Assembly: GCA_001600455.1 (NCBI GenBank)
Contig: BCKC01000005.1
Span: forward strand, 2,914,001 to 2,978,000
DNA length: 64,000 nucleotides
Direction of reading: 5' to 3'
Source of the DNA: Endocalyx cinctus
Lineage: Eukaryota; Ascomycota; Sordariomycetes; Amphisphaeriales; Apiosporaceae
Shown: one piece after another, positions 47,971 to 58,401 of the stretch
How the letters are laid out: each line of letters begins with the position of its first letter
Numbering within the stretch: the first letter of the stretch is position 1
Position numbers and translations under genes: made by a program
Notes under the pieces: generated by a model
Told to the model about the DNA's origin: nothing
Databases searched by the model: none
The model's input: only the letters and a program-made list of their open reading frames with translations

Positions 47971-48647
47971 ATTATGTCTTTTTTTTCCCCACCAGACTCT
48001 CGGTTAACGGTATAGCGTATTTCGTTACAGACCATTTGAAGTGCAGTAAACAAATATTGCGAAGTTCAATTATATATAAACTACATTGTGATAGTGATAC
48101 AAGCCACCTTTTGCATACAGTATTCTGTATTCAAAGCATCTCAAATTAGGATGTTAACCTAGCTCCAAACTGGCAATACAAGCTGTACGAGTCAACTGGG
48201 AATATTCGGTAAATGGCCGTTTATGACGCTAAAGGCCATTTACGGTTTAGGATTTTATGGCGCCATTCCTGCGACAGCAATCTGTCAAAATCGTGCAATC
48301 TCAAAATTATCATTCGCTGACTTCGCGACAACTCTCAGGTCGTTGACGTCATTATATATATCTTTATTCATCATTTTATAGCCAAGTTCTATTCTAGGTG
48401 ATATTCTAGCACCATCTCGTATCATTAATACGACGTAGAATTGAATTGATTAATAATTAATGTAACCCATCACTTACTTGGTATCTAGCTCGGTTCGTTT
48501 CACAGGATCCACATCGTTGGCGGAGCCATTAAAGAAGCTTAAAAAAACTTCCAGTCCAGAGATAACATCGGTGTCACATTCAAAATAATCAAAGCAGGAA
48601 TCGCAAAAGAATCAGAATTATTAATACTTCTTACCTTACTGTTCAAT
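47971..48647. other. Intergenic with hairpin and first 26-bp repeat copy
   Basis: About 680 nt. A perfect 10-bp inverted repeat with a 15-nt loop (GTAAATGGCC..GGCCATTTAC, 48209-48243) runs straight into a 26-bp sequence that recurs at 50261. Confidence 0.6.
48241..48266 (+). repeat. 26-bp direct repeat, copy 1
   Basis: Begins TACGGTTTAGG and ends ATGGCGCCAT. Identical to 50261-50286 except for one A/G difference at its twelfth base. Its left end overlaps the right arm of a 10-bp inverted repeat. Confidence 0.85.
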
Positions 48648-49679
48648 ATGACGACTTCGGAAAAGCCCAATACCCAGCGCGCATGGGTTTACACCGGCGC
48701 AACGGGCGGCCTAGAGCAGAACCTAAAGTTGCGTGACGACGCACCGATGCCAGCAGCGATCACCTCGGATCGCCTACTCATCAAGGTCCACCGCGCCTCC
48801 CTCAACCCAGCTGATTACAAGGTTCCCGAGCTCGGCATGATCGGCCGCGCCTTAATCGTCTCACCCCCCGCCACCCCGGGCATGGACTTCGCGGGCGTGG
48901 TCGAGCAGGTCGGCGACGCCGCCGGCCAAAAGTTCCGCGTCGGGGACCGCGTATGCGGAAAAGTCGACCTCGAGAAGCTCGGCTCCCTGGGCACCTACCT
49001 CTCGGCGCCGGCCAAGAACTGCGCCGTCGTCCCCGACGGCGTCTCGCTCGACGACGCGTCCACCCTCGGCACCGCCGCCTGCACGGCGTACCAATCCATC
49101 GTGCCGTACGTCAAGGCCGGCGATAAGGTGTTCCTCAACGGCGGCAGCGGCGGCGTCGGTTCCTTCGGGATCCAGATCGCCAAGACGCTCGGGTGCCACG
49201 TCACGACGACGTGCTCGGGGAAGAACGCGCAGTTCTGCCGCGACCTGGGCGCCGACGAGGTGATCGATTACACGCAGGAGGACGTCGTCGAGGCGCTCGC
49301 CAAGAAGGGCCCCGTGTTCGCCCTCGCCGTGGATAACGTCGGGAACGCGATCTCGAAGCTGTACGGCGCCTCCCCCAAGTACCTGATGGCGGGAGGAAAT
49401 TTCGTTCTGGTTACTTTCGAGAGTATCACGCAGTTCGCCCCGTTGGCGCCCATGATGCTGCTCCCGTCGTTCTTGGGTGGGATTAAAGATCGCAAGTGGC
49501 ATATCCTGGTCGAGAAGACCGACGGAGAGGAGTCCGCCCAGATTGCCAAGTGGATGGTTGAGGGGAAGGTCAAAGCTGTTGTCGCTGAGACCTATGAGTT
49601 CGAAGATGTGGTCAAGGCGTTTGAACAATTGAAGACGGGACGCACCAGAGGTAATATCGTGGTTAAGGTGTCAGAATAG
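48648..49679 (+). CDS. MDR-family zinc-free oxidoreductase (quinone oxidoreductase-like)
   Basis: NADPH-dependent medium-chain reductase without zinc ligands, 343 residues in one GC-rich exon; the group includes quinone reductases and enoyl reductases. Motifs in order: ASLNPADYKVPELG (family core NPxDxK), PGMDFAGVVEQVG, FRVGDRVCG, TAACTAYQSI, and NGGSGGVGSFGIQIAK, the nucleotide-binding loop of quinone oxidoreductases. Cys pairs for structural zinc are missing. The C terminus ends AFEQLKTGRTRGNIVVKV, the standard last block of this family. No intron, unlike most neighbours. It sits between two copies of a 26-bp direct repeat together with a kelch pseudogene, so the segment may have been moved or duplicated as a unit. 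Confidence 0.88.
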   Translation: MTTSEKPNTQRAWVYTGATGGLEQNLKLRDDAPMPAAITSDRLLIKVHRASLNPADYKVPELGMIGRALIVSPPATPGMDFAGVVEQVGDAAGQKFRVGDRVCGKVDLEKLGSLGTYLSAPAKNCAVVPDGVSLDDASTLGTAACTAYQSIVPYVKAGDKVFLNGGSGGVGSFGIQIAKTLGCHVTTTCSGKNAQFCRDLGADEVIDYTQEDVVEALAKKGPVFALAVDNVGNAISKLYGASPKYLMAGGNFVLVTFESITQFAPLAPMMLLPSFLGGIKDRKWHILVEKTDGEESAQIAKWMVEGKVKAVVAETYEFEDVVKAFEQLKTGRTRGNIVVKVSE

Positions 49680-49819
49680 CATGATGATGAACGATATGCG
49701 CAGTTTGTTACAAGTATGAGTTATCGAATAATATGATTTACATTAATTACAAGAGTATAGCTATGATCTGGAATCTGACTTATTGACAGGAAATATTATG
49801 TACATGATCTAAATGGTCT

Positions 49820-50275
49820 TTATACAGTGAGAACCGCCAAAGTAGCGGTTGTATGCAAATAAGTGGTAGTATTATCACCTTGAACAACCGCTAAGCCATC
49901 CTGCTGGAGACCTCCACCTGGGACGTTGATCTTGTTGCCTACAGCAGTAGCACTGGTGCCGTGGCGCGAGATCGCCATGGGGGTTAGCTCCGTCCACGTC
50001 TGCGTCTCGAAGTCAAACGCCTCGGTCTGGTTGAAGACGCCCGTTACCCTCGCCGCCAAAAGTGTACAGCTTAGAACCCATGATGCCGGCCGAGAGACCA
50101 CCCCGACTGGTGATCATATGGCCGGCGCTGGTCGTTTACCCGGACTCGAGATCTGTCAGGTTGAGCATGTACATGGTGCCGCGCATGGCGTCTTGGCTGA
50201 AATATCGCCCGCCCACTACGTAGAAGACGTCACCGTATACGGCGCCGACACCGTGCCATATACGGTTTAGGGTTT
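49820..50275 (-). pseudogene. Kelch/galactose-oxidase-type repeat protein, fragment with stop and frameshift
   Basis: Reading leftward from about 50260, the frame gives HGVGAVYGDVFYVVGGRYFS, TMYMLNLTDLESG, a stop codon (50136-50138), then LSAGIMGSKLYTFGGEGN. After a frameshift near 50040-50050 it continues as GVFNQTEAFDFETQTW, then MAISRHGTSATAVGNKINVP, and GGGLQQDG. These are kelch blades, each with a GG turn and a Y/W beta strand. Both upstream and downstream parts of a normal kelch protein are missing. The 5' edge coincides with the second 26-bp repeat. Clearly a dead relic; the parental family (secreted kelch oxidase-like proteins) is inferred from the blades only. Confidence 0.75.
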
Positions 50276-50286
50276 TATGGCGCCAT
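50261..50286 (+). repeat. 26-bp direct repeat, copy 2
   Basis: Matches 48241-48266 at 25 of 26 positions, same orientation, and lies exactly at the 5' end of the kelch relic. Confidence 0.85.
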
Positions 50287-50289
50287 GTT

Positions 50290-52274
50290 CTCGCAGATAT
50301 TTTGTGGATGTGAGTGAAGAAGTCGCCGCAGGTAGTGATACAGCATAAAGAAATATGAGGCCAGAGGGCATGTCTGCTATCGCTTATGTGACTTTCGGAT
50401 CAGGGCAACAATGGAATGGGTATAAATTGCAAGTAATTCACAAGCTACACGTATACCAGAGACCATGTTCGACGTCACTGCTCGATCTGGAAATAATTTA
50501 GACGAGCAATGAAGACCTGATTTGGATGTAAAGAATGCGAGCATTTATTTCCCGAACCATTTCGCACAATTCCGGTAACCTGGCGTGCATTACTCGCCGA
50601 GTAGGGAGCATACACGAGGATACCGACCCGGCTGGCAGCGTCGGGTCGAAAAATGACACCATCCAATATTTACTTCGCTAATACGAATGCACCGACAATC
50701 ATGCAGCAGGACCAACCCGAATGATGCCCAACGTCCACTTTCAGGGGGCAGAAGGGCGTTCGAAGGTGGGGTTGGAATCGAGGGGCACATTTGAGGAGCT
50801 CTCAACATCCTGTGACCATTCATGTACTGGCTTCTTTATTGCAGTGGGGAGTTGGCCGTGATCGACGTGGAAATATACCAACTTAATTTATGTACATTAT
50901 GTAGTTTCTTTTCTTTTGAGCGGGCAGTGCAGTATGATGTAGATCGAGGGCCGTAGTAAATCGGGCAAGTTAATATGTAAGTGCTTTATTCATCATTTCA
51001 CTCTTTTAACTAACTAATCAGTCAGGTTTGCATTATTTTAATATTCAACAAGGAGGAAAACACCGGTGTGCATAACAGCGGATTTCCAGCTGCGTGATAT
51101 CCAGGTATATTTAAGAGGCAAAAAGTTACACAGATGTTTTTCTTAATAGTAACCTAAGAGCTGTATTTCATATCGTAAATGGATATATGGTAAAAACGTT
51201 GTAACGGAGTAAATACGGAACTATATTTGTCTTTGAAAACCATTCCAAAAAAGCAATGGTAATAATATTGATTAATTGATGCTAGTGGCATGCCTAGGTA
51301 ATCTCGATAATCAGAGCCGAAAATTATCTATTTTTATGCGCACTTCCCCCGCATTCTCGGACAGTATCCGGTACACTTCCCGGGACTGGAGCCACCGGAG
51401 CAGGACTTCCGAATACCCACTGCTGTCGGAATAGTAACCACACGAAATCAACCAGTCATTTTCCAATCTACCAACGGCTTAGTCTAGCTACCTAAGATTA
51501 TCAATTATTCATTTAATTTATCTACCTAGTTGTGGTTTAGTCCACCGCTATGCGCCACCGGGCAAGGGGAAAGATCATACGTTGGCGAACGGCGTGGAGT
51601 CGTGAGAGGGAACACAACAGAAGACTATGAAATCGGGCTCTCAATGAATGTTGATAAATCTAAAACTCCTAACTACATATAGTCTTGTAGGGTAACTAAC
51701 TATATAATTGGGCTCTGTGTTAGTCATCCTCTCTGCGTAACCTGCACCGCCACAGTCGGTGGTCATGAGATCCAGTAGTCAAGATAAAGAGAGCGAAGAA
51801 CCCGATTAAAAAACTGGTTGAAGGTTATATTCAACGACATCAGCCTAAGTTCAATGCGCCAAACTTACAAACCGAGAGTTGGAAAATTATACATAGTTTC
51901 CGTCATGTATAATATAAGATTTGCTGTGTCTCTAGTCAACTTTAAGATCATCGTTGCAGCAAACAAGCGAGAATGCACCGATCACTTTGATACCTATGTA
52001 AACACTCCATTGACCAATATTCACCCAAACACTATTGTACCAAGAACCAAGAATAATGAATGATCAGAAAAACGCCATCTGCCATATGATATGGAGCCAA
52101 AAAGTAATAGTTCCTGCAACACGAGTTACCTGACCATTTATATTCGAGTATTCAAAACAAGATTAATCCGGTTTCTTAAAACGTACTTCTCAGCAACTTC
52201 TTGCAAGCAAATTCGTTTATAAAGTGTTGTCTTGGTCCATAAAATAGAAAAGGGATATTAAGAGAACAGACTAC
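50290..52274. other. Gene-poor intergenic region
   Basis: About 2 kb without a supportable gene; AT-rich for the most part. It contains the left member of a ~150-bp dispersed repeat (51603-51753). Confidence 0.45.
51603..51753 (+). repeat. ~150-bp dispersed repeat, copy A
   Basis: Related over its whole length to 57047-57188: both share TGATAAATC, CTAACTACATA, GGGTAACTAACTAT, TTAGTCATC and CCTGCACCGCC in the same order and orientation. Most differences are transitions, with some indels. Confidence 0.75.
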
Positions 52275-52693
52275 ATGATTTCTAGGCATACAGCCACCCC
52301 GCACACAATGTTATCGTCCCTCTACAAGGCGACTCGGATATGTAGGCAACTTAGATGGAGATACAGGAGCAGAGACATAAGCAGCGCCGCCCCTGTTAGT
52401 ATTGGCAATAATGAAGTCAAAAATATCATAGATGAAGCGACTGGGAACTTGGTCGATAATTGGAAGCAAAATAAACTACCTAAATTCATGAAGACGATCG
52501 CAGCCATGAACAAAAGATTATCCGCAAATCCACGCACTGTCCCGTACAGTCTGTTCGTACGGTGCCGCATGAAGAATTTCTCGAAGGTTTGTCTATACGT
52601 GGCAGCTTGATTGCTGAAGTTTGAAGCATAGAACGTGAGACATCGCAAGCCCATGAATATCATTGCCTCGAACATAGCTTGTTTATGTAACAT
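52275..52693. other. Overlapping opposite frames, coding strand undecided
   Basis: A plus-strand frame of 111 codons (52275-52610) with basic, possibly mitochondrial-like N terminus, and a minus-strand frame of 123 codons (52322-52693) with three hydrophobic segments overlap almost completely. Neither resembles a known family, and at most one can be real. Located just 3' of the Argonaute gene. Confidence 0.25.
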
Positions 52694-52772
52694 GTATTTA
52701 AATAACTTTTCTTATCACATGAGTTACCCACTTTAATATCCAATTAGGTACAAAAAGCAGAAAGGGTAGAAG

Positions 52773-55700
52773 TTAGACGTAAAACATGGCATTTTTTACA
52801 TTGTCGTGGATCGTCACCAGGCTACTGTCAACAGCCTGAGACGACGATGCACCCGCAGCACTTGTCCCAACCGAACTCGTTTCAGGATTCGACCCGGCCG
52901 AAGGATCAAATAAACCGCTCATGTAGCACCGAGCCCTCGTGCAGAGAAGGTCGGCGTAGTATGCCGGGGGACAGATGCTGACCGCCTTCGTCGCTCTTCC
53001 GAAGAGGTAGCACATATTGTGCGTCAGGTCCTCCAACGCATCCGCAGCCGTGGGGAACTGCGCGGGGAGTTTCAGGTCGCGGAATATTTCGTCGTAGACG
53101 ACGTAGTAGTGCGCAGGCCGTGCCGTGCCCTGGATAGCGTTGTGCGCCTGGAGGAAGAAGTCCCAGTTTCGGGCTTCCGTCACGCCGCGGTCAACCACGG
53201 TTCCGTGCTGCGGGTTGCCTCCTCGGTCAGCGTCTTCCACTTTGGTGCTGTAGAAGCGCGTGTTATGGCGCTTCCCGACAATGATGATCGTGATGCGTGG
53301 CTTGCCGGCCTTGGTATCGTTCGCTGGGTATACCGCCTCGCATGCGGCCCGCATAGCCGGTAGCTCTTCATTAATAACCATATCGTATTGGCCTTCCGAT
53401 ACCCCATCTCGGTAGATGAGAATGTTCTCAGGGAAAACCTTATTCCTTTGCTTCCAAAGTATCAGGCGCGACTTGAGTAATACATCTAAATTGTCGACTT
53501 GCTCTTGACGGGTAGGTTGGATTCGAATATGACCGGGCCATTGTCCGAGCCACTCATCGATCGATGCGACGATTCCAGCGATACTTGGAGCATTCGATGA
53601 AGATCCAGGGGACGGGTGGGTAACATCAATTCCAACCACCATAGTTTTCTTCTGCGCGATAAGCCCTAGTTTCGGCAAATCAAGCACATGGTTTACCCCG
53701 CCTAGTTTCAAATTGAATTTCAGTCCAACATTAGCATGGTACTGCGGGTTTGCTTTGGCAAACTTCGAATCAAGTACGCAAACATTAAGAATGCCTTCTT
53801 TCACATCGCATATATATTTAACCCGGTTGTATGTTTCAGTGCTCGCATCTTGTGGGATGATAACCAGTACCATTTTCGGCCGACTGGGGTTGATGGCAAA
53901 CCTATGTATCCAGTGATCTATCTGAAACTGAAGTTGCTGATGGTCTACGATGATATGCTTGCCTGGCATATAATTGTTGACACCGACTCCGAGTTCTTTC
54001 AGTTTGCCTTGGAATTCGTTGAGCTTGTCGATAAAATCCTCATCACTCCGCCACGCGTTTCTTCGACCCTGCAATGAGATACGTAGATATGTCCAAGAAG
54101 GCAGATTTGCCTTTGTCGCAAACTTGACCGATCGCATATCCCAACTACCAAACCTCGGATGTGTCACGCTAGTTCCAGAGTATTTGATGCTTGGAGCATT
54201 CAACACTCGACCTGGGACGGTGAGAAGTTGGGTTGATACATTTATACCGAACGCGTTCTGTTTAAATATTAGCTAGATCCTATTCTATAAAAGAATTTGC
54301 GCGCTTACTAGTGTCGGGTTCGTCGGTTCGAGACCCAGCAATTGACCACCAGAACTAACAATCGATCGCGCATTGTGAACTGGCCTCCTCACCGCGAAGC
54401 GGATCATATTTTGTGTTTGCGAACTGCTAAGTTTTGTTTTCGCAGGCTGGCCGGGCCTGACGTAGCACACCTGTGCTGGTAGATACGAAGGATTATCTTT
54501 TCCAGACACATTGACGACGGGTAAAGTTGGGTCCTTGACGACGATATTATATGCTATGAACATTAGCACTTGCGTTAAACTCATGACAGAATCAAAAGAA
54601 AAACTTACTGTCTTTGAAAAAATCAAAGACACTAATATATCTTCCATTTTGTGGCGGTGCTGGACCAGGTTTCACAGCTTTCTTACCCGACTTCCCGCGC
54701 CCACGCCCACCGCCCGCAGATGCGGATTGACTTGAAGTTCCAGGTGAAGTATTCAAGAAAAACTGCACGTCCTTAGCGCCAGCGGCGAAACCTGACACTC
54801 TTGGGGGATGGTCCAATTGTCGGCCATCGTCTTTCGTTGCGAGAGCCTGTACTGTTTTGATCCTAGCGATGCGCTGACCGCGGGAATTTGTTCTCGTGAT
54901 GTGGGTTACATCAACGGACAGTTTCTTCAAGAATCGAAGAAGATTTACCTTGTTCGGGCCATTTTCCGACATATAAGCCAGCATGATCTTATCGAGTGGT
55001 CCTTCCTCGTAAAATGCCATGTTTTTAACTTGCACATTTACCAGGATGCGAGCAGTCGCGGCTCGAACACTCATGAAAAAGCCTCGAATGACTTGTAAGC
55101 CAGCACCGAGACTCATCTTATCTTGAGGCGCAGCATTCATACTAAAGTGTCGATTTGCGGCAATAGTTGATATCGAATGTTCGGCTTTGGGATAGTGACC
55201 GAGAACAATATTCAAGGCCTGGATGATCTCTTCCTTGGAACCGAACATTAGACCGGCTTGTGTAGAGGTCAGGTGATTAATGAGCTCTGACAATGTTAAC
55301 GATCCAGTGAACTGGACATGAACTTGCCATGCCGTAGCGTTAGGGGCAGGAGTATCCTCATCATCGGCTCGGTATGCGACAGCATAGTCGTCTTCCTTTA
55401 GTTCGTCCAAGGAAATTAGGTTGGATTTAAAGTCCGTGGCGATTCTTCTCCCCTGAACGACAAAGTGATCTTCTAGCAAAAGCTGGATAATCCTTTTGGC
55501 CTTTTTACCGACCGGGGTTTTTCCTTTGGCATCTTTCAAGATCTTTACATCGTAACGATAAAACTCCAAGTCATCTGAATGGAGCTTGAAATAATTGGTC
55601 CAGAGTATGACTTGTTTCCCAGCAGTGCCATATCCTGGCCGCTGTGGGTTCTTTTCGCTAGTCTTTTTTTTCTTCACCTCGACAGCAGATGCATTCTCGA

Positions 55701-56085
55701 TACGTTCCACTTCTTTATCTGGATTTGGACATATCCCACTATCTTGCCTAAAACATATTTCCATTAGTATTTCTTGTAAGGCCCGCGAGGATGCTGATGT
55801 TTAGACTTACTTATAGACCTCGACTTCAGTAGGGCCTCCACGACCTCTTCCTCCTCCACGGTCCCCACGCCCTCCGCGGCCCCCATATGATCCACCAAAA
55901 TCTCCATGGCCTCTCCCTCCACCACGTGACGTATCAGAATCTCCTCGACCTCGGCCACCCCTTCCCCGTGGCGGTCCGGAGCCGCCGGGTCCATGTGTTC
56001 CTTGGCCCCTTGGATGGTAGGGTAGCGACTGGTCTCCACGTCCTCTTCCCCGACCTCGACCACGATCAGACTGATGCCCAGACAT
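52773..56085 (-). CDS. Argonaute protein, QDE-2-like (RNA silencing slicer)
   Basis: Small-RNA-guided ribonuclease of the RNA-induced silencing complex, about 1047 residues. Exons: 56085-55811, 55747-54609, 54553-54309, 54257-52773; introns of 50-63 nt. The first 91 residues are an RGG/GRG-rich tail, likely for RNA or Tudor-protein binding, with arginine methylation possible. The N and linker domains span to ~residue 380. PAZ follows, with FFKDTYNIVVKD created by splicing, and CYVRPGQPAKTKLSSSQTQN just after it. MID has the guide-end pocket, and PIWI covers about 680-1010. The catalytic tetrad is complete: Asp764 (VGIDVTHP), Glu805 (TRQEQ), Asp837 (YRDGVSEGQ) and His936 (AHYYVVYDE). It therefore should cut target RNA. 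C terminus ends NVKNAMFYV, the usual Argonaute ending. Lies next to a ZNFX1-like helicase gene on the same strand. Confidence 0.95.
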
Positions 56086-58401
56086 CTGGCGTGATGATTT
56101 TTTTTTTTTTTTTGAAAAATCAGCTATAACAGCTAAAAATGAGTTGTATGAACGACAATTGCAAGCCGAAAAAAAAAACGATACCTGTGTAAAGAATTGA
56201 AGGCCAGGATTGCTATCAATTAGGGTGGCTAGTAGAACCTAGTTTAAGTGTAGAAGTATAATTGTTGCACTAATACGTAGCACATCTGTTCTAACTGGTT
56301 TTAGTGAGACGGGAAAATTCGGTTATGATGTGAGATGACCACATGCATAAATTGACCAAGACGCCAATGTAGTGCTTTAAGAAGCAACGTGCTTTGTGCA
56401 TCATGCATATAACAAAAGGCCTCCGGTATAAGCACACGTAAATGATAGTTAACTAACACCAATCATAACTTAGAAAAGAGCTGCATCACTATCTACCCTA
56501 CTCGAGACGCAAAGTGCACACCGACTTTTCTGGTCCATCATTTAGAAAGCTGATTGTAACGGGCTGTTGCATTGAATAGCTGCATGTCAATCATGTACAT
56601 AGTGAAATGAAAGTTGGTGCTGATGATTGGTAATTGTGTAAAGAGAAGATCTGCAACTCATCATGTACATAATTTCGGAAACCACCAGCCAGTACGTAAG
56701 AGTGAAAGGCGAGACGCGTCGAGTGAGTGAGTGGGAATATTCGTTGAGCGTGCCCAAAGGGCGCCAAGAAACACGGCATCATCATCCTCTAGTCTTATAC
56801 ATAATTAAGACAGAAGTGTTGGTTGTTACGATCATTGTCGTTTACGTAAGTCCGATAAGCTTGTCAAAATTACTTTGTTGCCATGACGTGAATAGAAAGG
56901 TGGAAACAGCCACCGTTATAGGGTGGCCGACAGTGACGATGCTCCTGTGGCCTAGGCCCGCAAAGAGCCCCCACCTTGGTTGACCTGTATTGAATCCAAA
57001 TTTAACCCCACTTCTAAGGGTTGTACCTCTGCAAGTTTCTCTATCATGAAAGGGACAATGACAGAAGACTCTGCACAACTCGGGACAATATGATCGTTGA
57101 TAAATCAACTACTAACTACATAGAGTCCTGCGGGGTAACTAACTATCTATAACTGACTCTGCATTAGTCATCAACCTGCACCGCCCCAATAGCATGTGAA
57201 AGAAATACCCTTTAAATTCCTCATCTGATGCCGGAATACTTGCGTCAGAAGAGCTCTCTGCTATTTCTCTTTATCCCCCAGATGTATTTTTTTCTTTCTT
57301 TAGCATGAGAACATAAACTGCTAGCCATCATGACGAAATAACTAGAGTTAACTTGATCGACGCTAAGCGTATATACCGACAAGGTAAGATACTTAGTTGA
57401 AAGCTAAAAATAACTTCGATATTATATCATTTAAAACAAGCAAGTTATAGAACGGATTCCAGCTATTCTAAACGCAAGATCAGGCCATTATACTAGAGCT
57501 TCGGAACTATGGGCTTGCATACACTAAGTCATCTAGCTCCGTTGACTTTGAGCAACCGGCAGTGGCTCGGGTATTACATCTTGCAAGACGTGGAGGTTTT
57601 TATACTCTCTCCATAGGTCTCGCACAGCTATCTCGCCTCTCGCCAACCAATCATGATGGCTAATCTTCTGCGATTCAACGTTTTTCTAGCGAAATGAAGG
57701 ATAAAGGACGAGGGCAGCAATATATGTAGGCCTTTCGATGCCGTGTTGTACATATGCATGAGGGTAGTCTTCTCCTAGTGATATACTGTAGCAAAGTCAA
57801 AGAAGGGCCACATTCCTTTGTACGTGCCAAATTCATCGAGAAAAAATATTCTCCGCGTACAACTAGATGAAAAGGCTAACAACCTTCATCCGCCGAGGGC
57901 TTGCATCTTGGGCCTTGCTATGTTAGGCCCTAGAAAGATGATACATGATGTACAACCAGATGAGCTACATAGCGCTCCCGAAAGTCGAAGTTGGCGCGCT
58001 GAACGGTATGTGGTAGTAGAGCACCGTACCACTTTTATGGACTAATTAACATGCTTAACAATCATGAATGATTAATATTTTATTATTATACTATCTATCC
58101 CGCAGACACGCCCAAACGGCGTATCTAATTTAATAAACAATGAATTCAATTTCAAGCCTCCGTTTCTATAGGGCCCCTTTTTGTCTTCGTCTTCTCCTTA
58201 ATAAATGTCGACTCATACATATTTCTACTTATATTCTTATTAATAATTAAATAATCCAAAATTTTCAATTAAATTCATATCACGGATTAGGAATGGGTAA
58301 CGATACGCCGATATAAAGAATGTAGTCATCAGAATACATGATTTTTAACCTCCTTAATATCTTTTAGGATATATTATCAGCCCATCATATTCAATTTAGT
58401 T
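56086..58401. other. Intergenic between Argonaute and helicase-AAA gene
   Basis: 2.3 kb separating the start of the Argonaute gene from the 3' end of the helicase-AAA gene. Holds a T-rich run of about 18 (56097-56114), the right member of the ~150-bp repeat and short random frames. Argonaute promoter presumably in the first kilobase. Confidence 0.5.
57047..57188 (+). repeat. ~150-bp dispersed repeat, copy B
   Basis: Same orientation as 51603-51753 and roughly three-quarters identical by eye. The two copies flank the Argonaute gene and the small frames 3' of it. Confidence 0.75.

Noticed and set aside
55764..56063. Glu/Val-rich frame overlapping the Argonaute first exon
   Set aside because: Shadow of the GRG-repeat exon in another frame; it does not splice to any Argonaute domain.
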